This document shows positions 44,165 through 51,779 of a stretch of DNA of 64,000 nt, one piece after another. Location of the stretch: contig NZ_CP107880.1 of NCBI RefSeq assembly GCF_036013745.1, forward strand, positions 8,494,001 through 8,558,000. Reading direction: 5' to 3'. The stretch is from Streptomyces sp. NBC_00483. Its GTDB lineage: Bacteria; Actinomycetota; Actinomycetes; Streptomycetales; Streptomycetaceae. The notes under the pieces were generated by a model. That model searched no databases and was not told where the DNA came from. It worked only from the letters and a program-made list of their open reading frames with translations. The first letter of the stretch is position 1. Each line of letters opens with the position of its first letter. The translations under genes and the position numbers were made by a program.

Positions 44165-45472
44165 CTATTCCTCGACCTGCTCCGGATCGATCGGAATCTC
44201 GCGTGCCGTGTTCTCGGCGCGCTCCTCGGCGCTCAACTCCCGCGCCATGGTCCCGCAGCAGCGGTTGAACTGGTTCTGCCAGTCCGTCTTGAACATGTCG
44301 TAGCTGGACTGGCCGACCAGCTTCAGGTCCGACTCGTCGTTGTGCCAGACGCCGTTGCTCGTCCAGTTCGAGGAGCCGACGAACACGAGTCTCGAGTTGG
44401 TCGCACCCGCGTAACCGCCGCTGACCATCATGTACTTGTCGTGCGTGTAGTGCAGAGCGTTGCCGTTCGCGTCGGTGCCGCGGCTGGTGTCGTGCACGGT
44501 GATATTGGGCCGGTCCTTCAGGTAGTTCTGCACGCTGCCGTCAACCTGGCCGGCGGTGAAGAGTATCTGTATCTTCACGCCGGTCTTTGCCAGGCTCACC
44601 AACTTCTTCGGCAGCTCCAGATAGTTCCGGTCGCCCGGCTGCCCGTGAGAGGTCCACTCGAACATGGCGATGTTGATCGTGGCCGGCGCCTTGATGTTGT
44701 TCAGGAAGTCGACCCAGGTGTCGCTTTTGGAGCGCGCCTTGGGCCACTGGTAGGAGGGCGGGGACAGTGTCGTCCTGGCGGCCTCACCGCTGGTGGAGTT
44801 GTAGTAGTCGGGCACCAACGGGCCCGGGCCGCCCAGCGCCCCCTTGGCCATGGCTGTGAAGTAGCGGACGTAGGAGTTGTACAGGTCGACGTTGCCCTTG
44901 ACGGTGGCGCCACTGTTCCACGCGGTTCTGGCCTGGGCGGAGGTGGGGTTGGCGCTGCTGACGGTCACAGTCCTGTTCGCGTCGCTCCCGCCGCTGAGCA
45001 TGTAGTACTTCGCGTGCAGGGCGGAGCCGGAGTAGTGGGTCAGGCAGCCGCCAGGGCACAGCGCGGCGAAGCTGGAGGCTTGCGGGTCGTTGCCCAGCTC
45101 GGTGACCATCGACTGCCAGATCGCATTGTCGCTGTGAGAGTCCATCAGCGCCTTGACGATGACGCCACGTTGGTGTGCAGCGATCAGGGCGTTGGCGAAG
45201 TCCGGGCCCGGCTGGGTGCTGCCGATCGAGTACATGGCGACGCGTATGGTCTGCCCGCAACTGGCGCTGTTGATCGATTCGATGATCGGGCCCATGACGT
45301 TCATCTGGGCGTCGGCGTCCTCCGGGTCGCTGAAGCTCGGGCCCGGTCTTGAGGTGAACGTCCGGGAGTCGCAACTGAGTGGCGGCTTGGCCTTCTTGAC
45401 CGCCGCGTGCGCCGTTGTGGGCGTCAGCGCGGTGACGGCCAGCGCGGTGATCAACGTGAGCGTGCGCTTCAT
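44165..45472 (-). CDS. secreted phospholipase D-like protein
   Basis: 435 residues from the ATG at 45472. Signal peptide about 1-24 (TALTPTTAHAA). Two PLD-like halves, each with an HxK motif: HAKYYMLSGGSDANRTVTVSSANPT and HDKYMMVSGGYAGATNSRLVFVGSSNWT, the second with the usual GSSNWT strand. Such pairs form one active site that cuts phosphodiester bonds through a phospho-His intermediate; the substrate could be phospholipid, nucleic acid or another diester. C-terminal end is acidic (ELSAEERAENTAREIPIDPEQVEE). It is probably monocistronic. Confidence 0.88.
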   Translation of the reverse strand: MKRTLTLITALAVTALTPTTAHAAVKKAKPPLSCDSRTFTSRPGPSFSDPEDADAQMNVMGPIIESINSASCGQTIRVAMYSIGSTQPGPDFANALIAAHQRGVIVKALMDSHSDNAIWQSMVTELGNDPQASSFAALCPGGCLTHYSGSALHAKYYMLSGGSDANRTVTVSSANPTSAQARTAWNSGATVKGNVDLYNSYVRYFTAMAKGALGGPGPLVPDYYNSTSGEAARTTLSPPSYQWPKARSKSDTWVDFLNNIKAPATINIAMFEWTSHGQPGDRNYLELPKKLVSLAKTGVKIQILFTAGQVDGSVQNYLKDRPNITVHDTSRGTDANGNALHYTHDKYMMVSGGYAGATNSRLVFVGSSNWTSNGVWHNDESDLKLVGQSSYDMFKTDWQNQFNRCCGTMARELSAEERAENTAREIPIDPEQVEE

Positions 45473-45649
45473 GGACGGGCCTTTCACTGGGGTTGTTGAC
45501 GATGACGAGACGGGTGTTGCTGTGCTGATCGCCCCATGAGTGGTCGCCGAGGTGGGCCTGGTGGACGACGTCGCAGTACGGGCCTGTCCGGCAGTTCGGT
45601 GTGACGGGATCACCCGTCATCCGTCGGATGAACTACTCATGGCTTCGGA

Positions 45650-46051
45650 TCAGTTGGCGGCGTTCGCCCCGAACATCGGGTAGCCGTGGCAGGTGATGTC
45701 GCTCGCGGCGAGGGCGGCGCCCCAGCGGTCGTGAGAGGAGGCCGCGGAGTCGGCGATGGCGGTGCCACCGGGCAGGCGGCAGGCCGAGCCCTGAAGGATC
45801 GCGACGGTGCCGCCGTCGAGGTCGGTACCGACCTTCTCGGTGTTCTGGCTGATGGAGGTGCGCTTGGCCGACGTGATGCGGTTCGCCGACTCGTACAGGG
45901 CGACGAAGTCCCCGGCGTTCTTCGGCCTGGACGCAGTGGTGTTGCCGGCGGAGAACGCGACGTCGCCGGTCAGGGGCGCCGCCGAGGCGTTCGCCGTGGC
46001 GACGCGGATGCGCGTCGGAGGCGGGGTGGTAGGGCGTATGTGCGTGGCCAT
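45650..46051 (-). CDS. small protein of unknown function
   Basis: 133 residues from the ATG at 46051, with CAGGAG 9 nt upstream. Starts MATHIRPTTPPPTRIRVATA and ends DITCHGYPMFGANAAN. No signal peptide or membrane segment; two Cys. The clean start, ribosome-binding site and sensible composition argue that it is a real gene. I do not recognise the family. It lies about 180 nt upstream of the secreted PLD gene on the same strand, but I have no other link. Confidence 0.6.
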   Translation of the reverse strand: MATHIRPTTPPPTRIRVATANASAAPLTGDVAFSAGNTTASRPKNAGDFVALYESANRITSAKRTSISQNTEKVGTDLDGGTVAILQGSACRLPGGTAIADSAASSHDRWGAALAASDITCHGYPMFGANAAN

Positions 46052-46367
46052 GCGTTGAGCTCCTGCAGGGGACAGCGGCGTCCGGCGGACATCCCGCTTC
46101 GATGAGGTGTTGGACCGTTGGCGTTTGCCCGAATTTGTTCCAGGCGTGACCCACAGTTCGGCACACAGGAGACTCACGAAGGCGTCCGAGGGTTGCACGA
46201 GAAAGCAGGGAAGCGGCCGCGACGCTGCGCAAGTTGAGCCAGAGTGCGCGCCAGTGGGCCGGGGCGTTCGGTGGGCTGCTGGTGCGCGAACCAGTCGCGG
46301 GTGTCGGGTTGAGTGTCGTACTCGGACAGGTGGAGAGCTTGCCCGCGGAGGAGGAACTGGGGTTCGT
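46052..46367. other. gene-free stretch
   Basis: About 315 bp between the small unknown protein and an IS110 scrap; it should contain the promoter of the small gene. I see nothing else in it. Confidence 0.5.
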
Positions 46368-46505
46368 GGCGGGGCGCGGTTGGTAGAGGGCGCTGTCGCG
46401 GAGCATCGCGAAGAGCACGTCGACGCGGCGGCGGGTGAGGCGGCGGCCACCACCAAGGTTCCTTCGCCGGGCTTCCACCTGTAGCGATGCCTCAACGCGC
46501 TTTAC
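46368..46505 (-). pseudogene. IS110-type transposase C-terminal scrap
   Basis: Minus-strand RNLGGGRRLTRRRVDVLFAM then LRDSALYQPRP resembles the end of IS110-group transposases (ARRRVNVLHAMLRDGTxYxP). Only about 45 codons remain and no catalytic part is present. Confidence 0.6.
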
Positions 46506-46541
46506 AGCATTGCCGTTGGAGTCCTCCATGCCTTACCTTCC

Positions 46542-46564
46542 TCTCAGATATAAGACATCAGAGA
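46542..46564. promoter_or_regulatory. GntR/FCD-type operator
   Basis: Inverted repeat TCTCAGAT-N7-ATCAGAGA (one mismatch) ending 13 nt before the transporter start. Placement in front of an operon that ends with an FCD regulator gene suggests it is that regulator's site. Confidence 0.55.
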
Positions 46565-46577
46565 AGTTGGGGGAGTC

Positions 46578-47900
46578 GTGGAACGCATCGTCATGCGGAA
46601 GGTGATGTGGAGGATCGTGCCCCTCCTCGCCGTCTGCTACCTGGTCTCGTTCGTCGACAAGACCAACATCGGCGTCGCCCAGCTGGGCATGCAGGAGGGT
46701 CTCGGACTGTCGGACGCGGCGTTCGGGTTCGGCGCGGGCATCTTCTTCATCGGTTACTTCCTCTGTGAGGTACCCAGCAACCTGGCTCTCGTCCGCTTCG
46801 GTGCGCGGCGCTGGATCGCCCGCATCATGCTCACCTGGGGCGTCATCGTCGTGCTGACGGCGCTGGTGCAGGACGTGATGTCCTTCAACGCGCTGCGCTT
46901 CCTGCTCGGTGCCGCGGAGGCGGGGTTCTACCCGGGAGCGTTGTTCTATCTTTCGCAGTGGGTCCCGGCCGCACACCGCGGGAAGGTCATCGGCTTGTTC
47001 CTGCTGGCCAACCCGGTCTCGACCGTGGTCGGTGCGCCACTGATGGGCATCCTGCTGGACATGCACGGCTTCCTCGGTGTCGAGGGCTGGCAGTGGGTGT
47101 TCGTCATCACCGGACTGCCCGCCCTGGTGTTGGCCGTCGTGGTCTTTTTCGCACTGCCGGACTCGCCGCAGTCGGCGAAGTGGCTCACCGCGCAGGAACG
47201 CGCCTGGCTCGTGGGGGCATTGAACGCCGAGCGGGCGGCCGCGCCGGCCTCGCACGGCAGTGGCTGGCGGGCGCTGCTCGACCGGCGCGTGCTGTTCCTG
47301 TGCCTGTGGTTCGCGGCGTTCCCCACGGCGGCGTACGGACTCCGGCTGTGGCTGCCGACGCTGATCGCCGAGCTCGACGTCTCGGCCACCGTCAACGGAC
47401 TCCTCAACGCCGTACCGTTCCTCTTCGCCGCGATCGCGCTGTACTTCTGGCCACGCATTGCCGCTCGTACGGGGCGCAGCTACCGGCAGATCGCCGGCTG
47501 CACACTCGTGGGCGCCGCCGGCCTCGCCGGTGCCGCGCTGAGCGAAAACGCCGTGGTGGAACTCGCGTTCATCAGTCTGGCGGCGGTCGGTATGTTCGCC
47601 GGGCAGCCGATCTTCTGGAGTCTTCCCTCCCGTCTGCTGGTGGGAGCGCAGGCCGCGGCAGGTCTCGCGCTGATCAACTCGGTCGGAAATCTCGGTGGTT
47701 TCGTCGGGCCGTACGCCGTCGGTGCCATCAAGGGCGCAACCGGTTCGCTCTCCGCGTCGATGCTCTTCCTGGCGGGGGTCATGGTGTTCGCCGCCGTCAT
47801 GGCGGGCATCGCCCGCACCGTCTTCGGGTCCCCGCCGACCGTCCCGGCGCCCGCCCCCGACGTCTCCGCAACCCCTGCACGTAACGCCCAGGAGTCCTGA
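46578..47900 (+). CDS. MFS transporter, anion:cation symporter type
   Basis: 440 residues from a GTG. Twelve transmembrane helices; the first loops carry the ACS-family pattern YLVSFVDKTNIGVAQLGMQEGLGLSDAAFGFGAGIFFIGYFLCEVPSNLALVRFGARRW. These carriers import organic anions such as glucarate, phthalate or tartrate with protons. The sulfatase gene follows without a gap, so the imported anion is probably a sulfate ester. A GntR-type palindrome precedes the operon. Confidence 0.9.
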   Translation: MERIVMRKVMWRIVPLLAVCYLVSFVDKTNIGVAQLGMQEGLGLSDAAFGFGAGIFFIGYFLCEVPSNLALVRFGARRWIARIMLTWGVIVVLTALVQDVMSFNALRFLLGAAEAGFYPGALFYLSQWVPAAHRGKVIGLFLLANPVSTVVGAPLMGILLDMHGFLGVEGWQWVFVITGLPALVLAVVVFFALPDSPQSAKWLTAQERAWLVGALNAERAAAPASHGSGWRALLDRRVLFLCLWFAAFPTAAYGLRLWLPTLIAELDVSATVNGLLNAVPFLFAAIALYFWPRIAARTGRSYRQIAGCTLVGAAGLAGAALSENAVVELAFISLAAVGMFAGQPIFWSLPSRLLVGAQAAAGLALINSVGNLGGFVGPYAVGAIKGATGSLSASMLFLAGVMVFAAVMAGIARTVFGSPPTVPAPAPDVSATPARNAQES

Positions 47901-49334
47901 ATGCCTGCCCGTCCCAACGTTCTGCTCATCACCGTCGACCACTGGTTCGGCCGGCTCCTGGGATGTGCCGGTCACCCCGTGATCCAGACGCCCACCCTCG
48001 ACTCACTAGCCGCGGCCGGGACCCGCTACACCCGCGCCTACAGTGAATCCCCGGTGTGCGTGCCGGCCCGGCGCTCCATCATGACCGGAACCACGCCCCG
48101 CACCCACGGCGACCGGATCTTCCAGCAGGACCTTCCGATGCCCGAACTGCCCACGCTGGCGCAGACGTTCCGGGACAACGGCTATCAGGCGTACGCGGTG
48201 GGCAAGCTGCACGTCTTCCCGCAGCGCAGCCGCATCGGCTTCGACGATGTCTGGCTGAGCGAGGAGGGTCGCTCGCAGTGGGGTGTGGCCGACGACTACG
48301 AACGGTTCCTCGCCGCCAACGGACACGCCGGGCTGAGCTACGCCCACGGCATGAGCAACAACCAGTACACGTACCGTCCTTGGCACCTGCCCGAGACGAT
48401 GCACGTCACCCACTGGGCCGCTCGGACGATGGCCGAGACCATCGTGCGCCGCGATCCCACCAAGCCGGCCTTCTGGTACCTGTCGTTCACCGCGCCGCAC
48501 CCGCCGCTGACACCACCGGCGGCCTACCTGGACATGTACGCCGGACAGGAGATGGACGAACCGATCGTCGGCGACTGGGTCGTCCAGGGTGAGACGGCGC
48601 CGCCGCAGCTCCAGCGGCGCCGGCACGCCGACAGCCCGGTCGGAATGCGGGAGGCCGAGGAGCTGGCGGCCAAGCGTGCCTTCTACGCCCAGTGCACCTA
48701 TGTCGACCACCAACTGCGGTTCGTCATCGGTACGTTGCGTGAGCAGGGGCTGCTCGACGACACCGTCATCATGTTCACCTCGGACCACGGCGACATGCTC
48801 GGCGATCACGATCTGTGGGCCAAGCGCGTCTTCTACGAGAAGTCCGCGAACGTCCCCATGCTCCTCGTCGGCGACACCACCTCCGGGCGTGTGCCGACGG
48901 GTGAGGTCGACGACCGACTCGTGGGCCTCCAGGACGTCATGCCGACGCTGCTCGGCCTCGCCGGGATCGAGGTGCCGGACGAGGTCGAGGGTGTGTCGAT
49001 GGTCGAGGACACCCGCACGTTCCTGCATGGCGAGTACGGGGAGGGGGCGGAGGCCACGCGCATGGCCCACGACGGCCGTCACAAGCTCGTCTACTACCCC
49101 ATGGGCAACGTCGTACAGCTCTTCGACGTCCCCGCGGACCCCTGGGACGAGCACGACCTGGCGGGCGTACCGGAGTTGGCGCCGGTTCGCGAACGGCTGC
49201 TCCGGAAGATCGCGGACGAGGCATACGGCACGGACCTGGAATGGATCACCGACGGGCTTCCGGCAGGGCTCCAGGCCCAGGCGCAGCGCCTCCCGGTCGA
49301 CCGCGGGCTGTCCCAGCAGCGCGGACTACACTGA
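47901..49334 (+). CDS. type I (formylglycine) sulfatase, probably cytoplasmic
   Basis: 477 residues; the ATG follows the transporter stop directly and has AGGAG upstream. Metal-binding start NVLLITVDHWFG, the sulfatase signature with the modifiable Cys53 in SPVCVPARRSIMTG (CxPxR), APHPPL and FTSDHGDMLGDH are all visible. Cys53 must be turned into formylglycine by an FGE. No signal peptide, so it works on a substrate brought in by the MFS carrier. The family also includes choline sulfatases and phosphonate hydrolases, so the exact ester is open. It overlaps in function with the neighbouring FGE scrap (50135-50272), which cannot be active itself. Confidence 0.92.
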   Translation: MPARPNVLLITVDHWFGRLLGCAGHPVIQTPTLDSLAAAGTRYTRAYSESPVCVPARRSIMTGTTPRTHGDRIFQQDLPMPELPTLAQTFRDNGYQAYAVGKLHVFPQRSRIGFDDVWLSEEGRSQWGVADDYERFLAANGHAGLSYAHGMSNNQYTYRPWHLPETMHVTHWAARTMAETIVRRDPTKPAFWYLSFTAPHPPLTPPAAYLDMYAGQEMDEPIVGDWVVQGETAPPQLQRRRHADSPVGMREAEELAAKRAFYAQCTYVDHQLRFVIGTLREQGLLDDTVIMFTSDHGDMLGDHDLWAKRVFYEKSANVPMLLVGDTTSGRVPTGEVDDRLVGLQDVMPTLLGLAGIEVPDEVEGVSMVEDTRTFLHGEYGEGAEATRMAHDGRHKLVYYPMGNVVQLFDVPADPWDEHDLAGVPELAPVRERLLRKIADEAYGTDLEWITDGLPAGLQAQAQRLPVDRGLSQQRGLH

Positions 49335-49339
49335 CCGTC

Positions 49340-50119
49340 ATGGGGACCTCAATCACGATCGGCGCGCTGCCCGGCGAGAAGTCCGGCACGCTCACGAACC
49401 GTGTCGAGGAAATGCTGCTGTCCGCCGTCGTCTCCGGTCGCTTCGAGGCCGACACCCGGCTGCCCCAGGAGGGCGAGCTCGCCGAGGAGCTGGGTGTCAG
49501 CCGCCTGACCCTGCGCGAGGCGTTGCGGTCGCTGCAGCGGATGGGTGTGCTGCGTGTCGAGCGGGGGCGTGGGACGTTCGTCAACGCCCGCGCCCGCTGG
49601 TCCCATCTGGACCCGACCGTGCTCGCGGCGATGATCGACGCGGGGCAGGGTACTGAGCTGTATCGCAGCCTCACCGAACTGCGCCGGATGGTCGAGACGG
49701 GCCTCGTCGGCCTGGCTGCCGAGCGCCGTGACGATGAGCACCTCGTCGGCCTCGAAGCGGCCGTGGAGCGCATGCAGCAAGCCTGTGACACGCACGACGT
49801 GCAGGAGTTTGCCGCCGCCGACATGGACTTCCACGGCATACTGCTGGACGCCGCGGACAACCCTTTGGTCCTGGGTATCTACGAGTTGATGAACGGCGCG
49901 CTGCGACGGGTCAGGGAGCAGACGACCCGCCGTACCATCGGCGACGCGTCCGCGGTCGTCATGCACCGAGGCATCTTCGACGCCGTCGCGGCCGGTGACG
50001 CCGCCGCCGCCGTGGCGGCGATGAACCGTCACTTCGACAACACCGACCGGTACGTGTCGGAGGTCATCGAGCTGATGACCTCCGGGGCGCGGAAGGACGA
50101 GGACGCCACGTCGGCGTGA
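49340..50119 (+). CDS. GntR/FCD-family regulator
   Basis: 259 residues from the ATG at 49340, five bases after the sulfatase stop. N-terminal GntR winged helix (about 20-85: RVEEMLLSAVVSGRFEADTRLPQEGELAEELGVSRLTLREALRSLQRMGVLRVERGRGTFV) and an FCD all-helical domain with metal-binding residues (DMDFHGILLDAADN, MHRGIFDAVAAGD with His, MNRHFDNTDRYV). FCD regulators sense organic acids. As the last gene of the transporter-sulfatase operon it is probably the operon's own repressor. Confidence 0.92.
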   Translation: MGTSITIGALPGEKSGTLTNRVEEMLLSAVVSGRFEADTRLPQEGELAEELGVSRLTLREALRSLQRMGVLRVERGRGTFVNARARWSHLDPTVLAAMIDAGQGTELYRSLTELRRMVETGLVGLAAERRDDEHLVGLEAAVERMQQACDTHDVQEFAAADMDFHGILLDAADNPLVLGIYELMNGALRRVREQTTRRTIGDASAVVMHRGIFDAVAAGDAAAAVAAMNRHFDNTDRYVSEVIELMTSGARKDEDATSA

Positions 50120-50134
50120 CGGCGCGGGAGCCGG

Positions 50135-50272
50135 TCAGCTGATCGAAGCCGCGCGGCGGACACCGAGGTTGCCGGCCGAACTGTCCGGGGTGTTCGAGGT
50201 GCGAGCGGCGACCCGGTACCGGTTGCAGTACGAGTAGTGGCACAGGTAGGAGCCGCCGCACCGGTCCTCCGT
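50135..50272 (-). pseudogene. C-terminal remnant of a formylglycine-generating enzyme
   Basis: Minus-strand [20 protein letters not shown] followed by [19 protein letters not shown] is the C-terminal catalytic core of FGE/SUMF1, including both cysteines that do the chemistry (SYLCHxSYC). The rest of the ~300-residue enzyme is gone; upstream it runs into an unrelated dehydrogenase fragment at about 50272. The conserved GFRC near the end is GVRR here, a further sign of decay. Confidence 0.85.
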
Positions 50273-50615
50273 GGTCGGCCGCCCGGCCAAGCTGCCCCAC
50301 GCGCCCGCCGCCAAAGCGGTCGTTGCCGCCGACCTCTCCGAGGAGGCGATCGGCGGCAGGGCCGACGTGCTCATCGACACCGTCGGCGGCACGGTGCTGC
50401 GCGACGCGCTGGCCCTGGTGCGCCCGCGGGACCGGGCCGCGCTCGTCGGCTACATCGCAGGCCGCGAACTCGCCGTGGATCTCGCCGACTTCTTCCTCGC
50501 CGACGTGTCGCTGCTGCCGGTCAACATGATCAGCCGCGGTAGGAAGGCCGCCCCGGAGGTCCTGCGACTTCTCCCGGCCCTGTCGTACGGCGAGCTGTCG
50601 CTGTCCGGTTCCACC
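50271..50615 (+). pseudogene. zinc-free MDR dehydrogenase (quinone reductase-like) fragment
   Basis: Plus-strand [40 protein letters not shown] and NMISRGRKAAPEVLRLLPAL match the C-terminal third of medium-chain NADPH:quinone reductase-like enzymes. There is no catalytic N-terminus or end; both sides are cut. Non-functional. Confidence 0.75.
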
Positions 50616-50620
50616 CCTCG

Positions 50621-51664
50621 TCATCGAGTGTCGTGGCTCGGCGACAGGATGTCGTGGGCCCGGTGTCCCAGTACGAAGTCGTCGTCGCGGTCGATCCATT
50701 GGCGGCGCAGGACGGACAGGGCGATCAAGGTGTTGAGGCCGTTGAGGCCGGGGAGCGCGCCGAGGTCGTCCGTGACGAACCTCGACAAGTGGTCCTCGTC
50801 GGCGAAGACCCCGTGGTGGAGGATCGAGGCCGGTCCGGCGGTCATGACCGTGAACCGCCCGCAGGAGTGCTCGCCGAGTGTGGTCAGCACGGTGGGGACG
50901 TGCCGCGGCTGGACGTCCAGGGTGAACAGCGCGGTGATCGGGAACCCGAGGACGGCCGGTTCGATCTCCACCCGAGGGCGGACGGCCCCCGATTCCAGGA
51001 GTGACTGGATCGTCCGGTAGGCGGTGGACCGGCTGACGTCGAGTTCGCGGGCGACCTGTGCCGCGGAGATCCGGCTGTCCTCGACCAACAGCTGGAGCGT
51101 GCGGAACTCGACCTCGTTGAGAGGTCCGACGCTGGTGGGGGCCGCATCGGGAAGGGCGTCGGCCTGTCCGCGCAGTTCCTCGGTCTGCCGGTCGGTGAGC
51201 CGGTCGAGCCGCCAGGTGAACGCCTCGCGGGCGGAGCGCAGTACGAGGTGCGACTGGATGGACGCGATGCCGGGGATCTCGGGCAGCGTCCGGGTCAGCA
51301 GGCGCCGCTGGTCCGTGCCCGGCAGCGGATAGAGGGTGCAGTAGATGTCCGAGTCGCCGGTGGTGGTGATGAGCGACTGGGCCTGCGGCACCTTCTGGAT
51401 GGCGGCTGCGACGTCGCCCGTGGCGCCGGGCCGGCACTTGATCCACACCACATAGGGATTGCCGGTGGTGAGGAGCGACCAGTGCACGGTGCTGATGAAA
51501 CGCAGGAGCCCCAGCTGCTGCAGCCGCTGGATGCGCCGCCCCGCCGTGCTGGCCGAGGTGCCCAGGATCTCGGCGACGGTGTTCAGCGGCGCCCGGGGCG
51601 CGATCTGCAGCGCTGCCACCAGATCAAGGTCGGCGTCGTCGAGGCCGTGCTCCATCTCTTGCAT
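50621..51664 (-). CDS. tandem Lrp/AsnC-family regulator
   Basis: 347 residues, twice the normal size. Two AsnC units follow each other: HTH about 8-50 (LDLVAALQIAPRAPLNTVAEILGTSASTAGRRIQRLQQLG) with its ligand-binding RAM domain about 65-150, and a second HTH about 185-225 (FRTLQLLVEDSRISAAQVARELDVSRSTAYRTIQSLLESG) with a second RAM domain to about 325. Divergent from the AbgT transporter, with a 26-bp operator in the 115-bp gap. Such double proteins in Streptomyces respond to amino acids or peptides, so a folate breakdown product or dipeptide is a reasonable ligand guess. Confidence 0.9.
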   Translation of the reverse strand: MQEMEHGLDDADLDLVAALQIAPRAPLNTVAEILGTSASTAGRRIQRLQQLGLLRFISTVHWSLLTTGNPYVVWIKCRPGATGDVAAAIQKVPQAQSLITTTGDSDIYCTLYPLPGTDQRRLLTRTLPEIPGIASIQSHLVLRSAREAFTWRLDRLTDRQTEELRGQADALPDAAPTSVGPLNEVEFRTLQLLVEDSRISAAQVARELDVSRSTAYRTIQSLLESGAVRPRVEIEPAVLGFPITALFTLDVQPRHVPTVLTTLGEHSCGRFTVMTAGPASILHHGVFADEDHLSRFVTDDLGALPGLNGLNTLIALSVLRRQWIDRDDDFVLGHRAHDILSPSHDTR

Positions 51665-51689
51665 GCGAGAAGCGTACAGGGAGCGATTC

Positions 51690-51739
51690 TGTCATTCACT
51701 GGACAGTGATTGACACAAACACGCATCACGCTGTCTTAT
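51690..51739 (+). promoter_or_regulatory. Lrp operator and AbgT promoter
   Basis: Inverted repeat with 12-bp arms TGTCATTCACTG (51690-51701) and CAGTGATTGACA (51704-51715), one mismatch and a 2-bp centre. It overlaps TTGACA (51710-51715), which pairs with TCTTAT (51734-51739) after 18 nt. So a bound Lrp-type protein would cover the -35 box. The predicted -10 covers the ATG at 51738, which therefore cannot be the translation start. Confidence 0.8.
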
Positions 51740-51779
51740 GGCGAGCCATAACGCCACGGAACAGCAGCGGGAGGGCCTC

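Noticed and set aside
46107..46484. 125-codon plus-strand frame opposite the IS110 scrap
   Set aside because: Shadow of the minus-strand remnant and surrounding noncoding DNA.
51738..51740. ATG 51738 as start of the AbgT gene
   Set aside because: It lies inside the predicted -10 box and has no ribosome-binding site, while ATG 51780 has GGGAGGG upstream.
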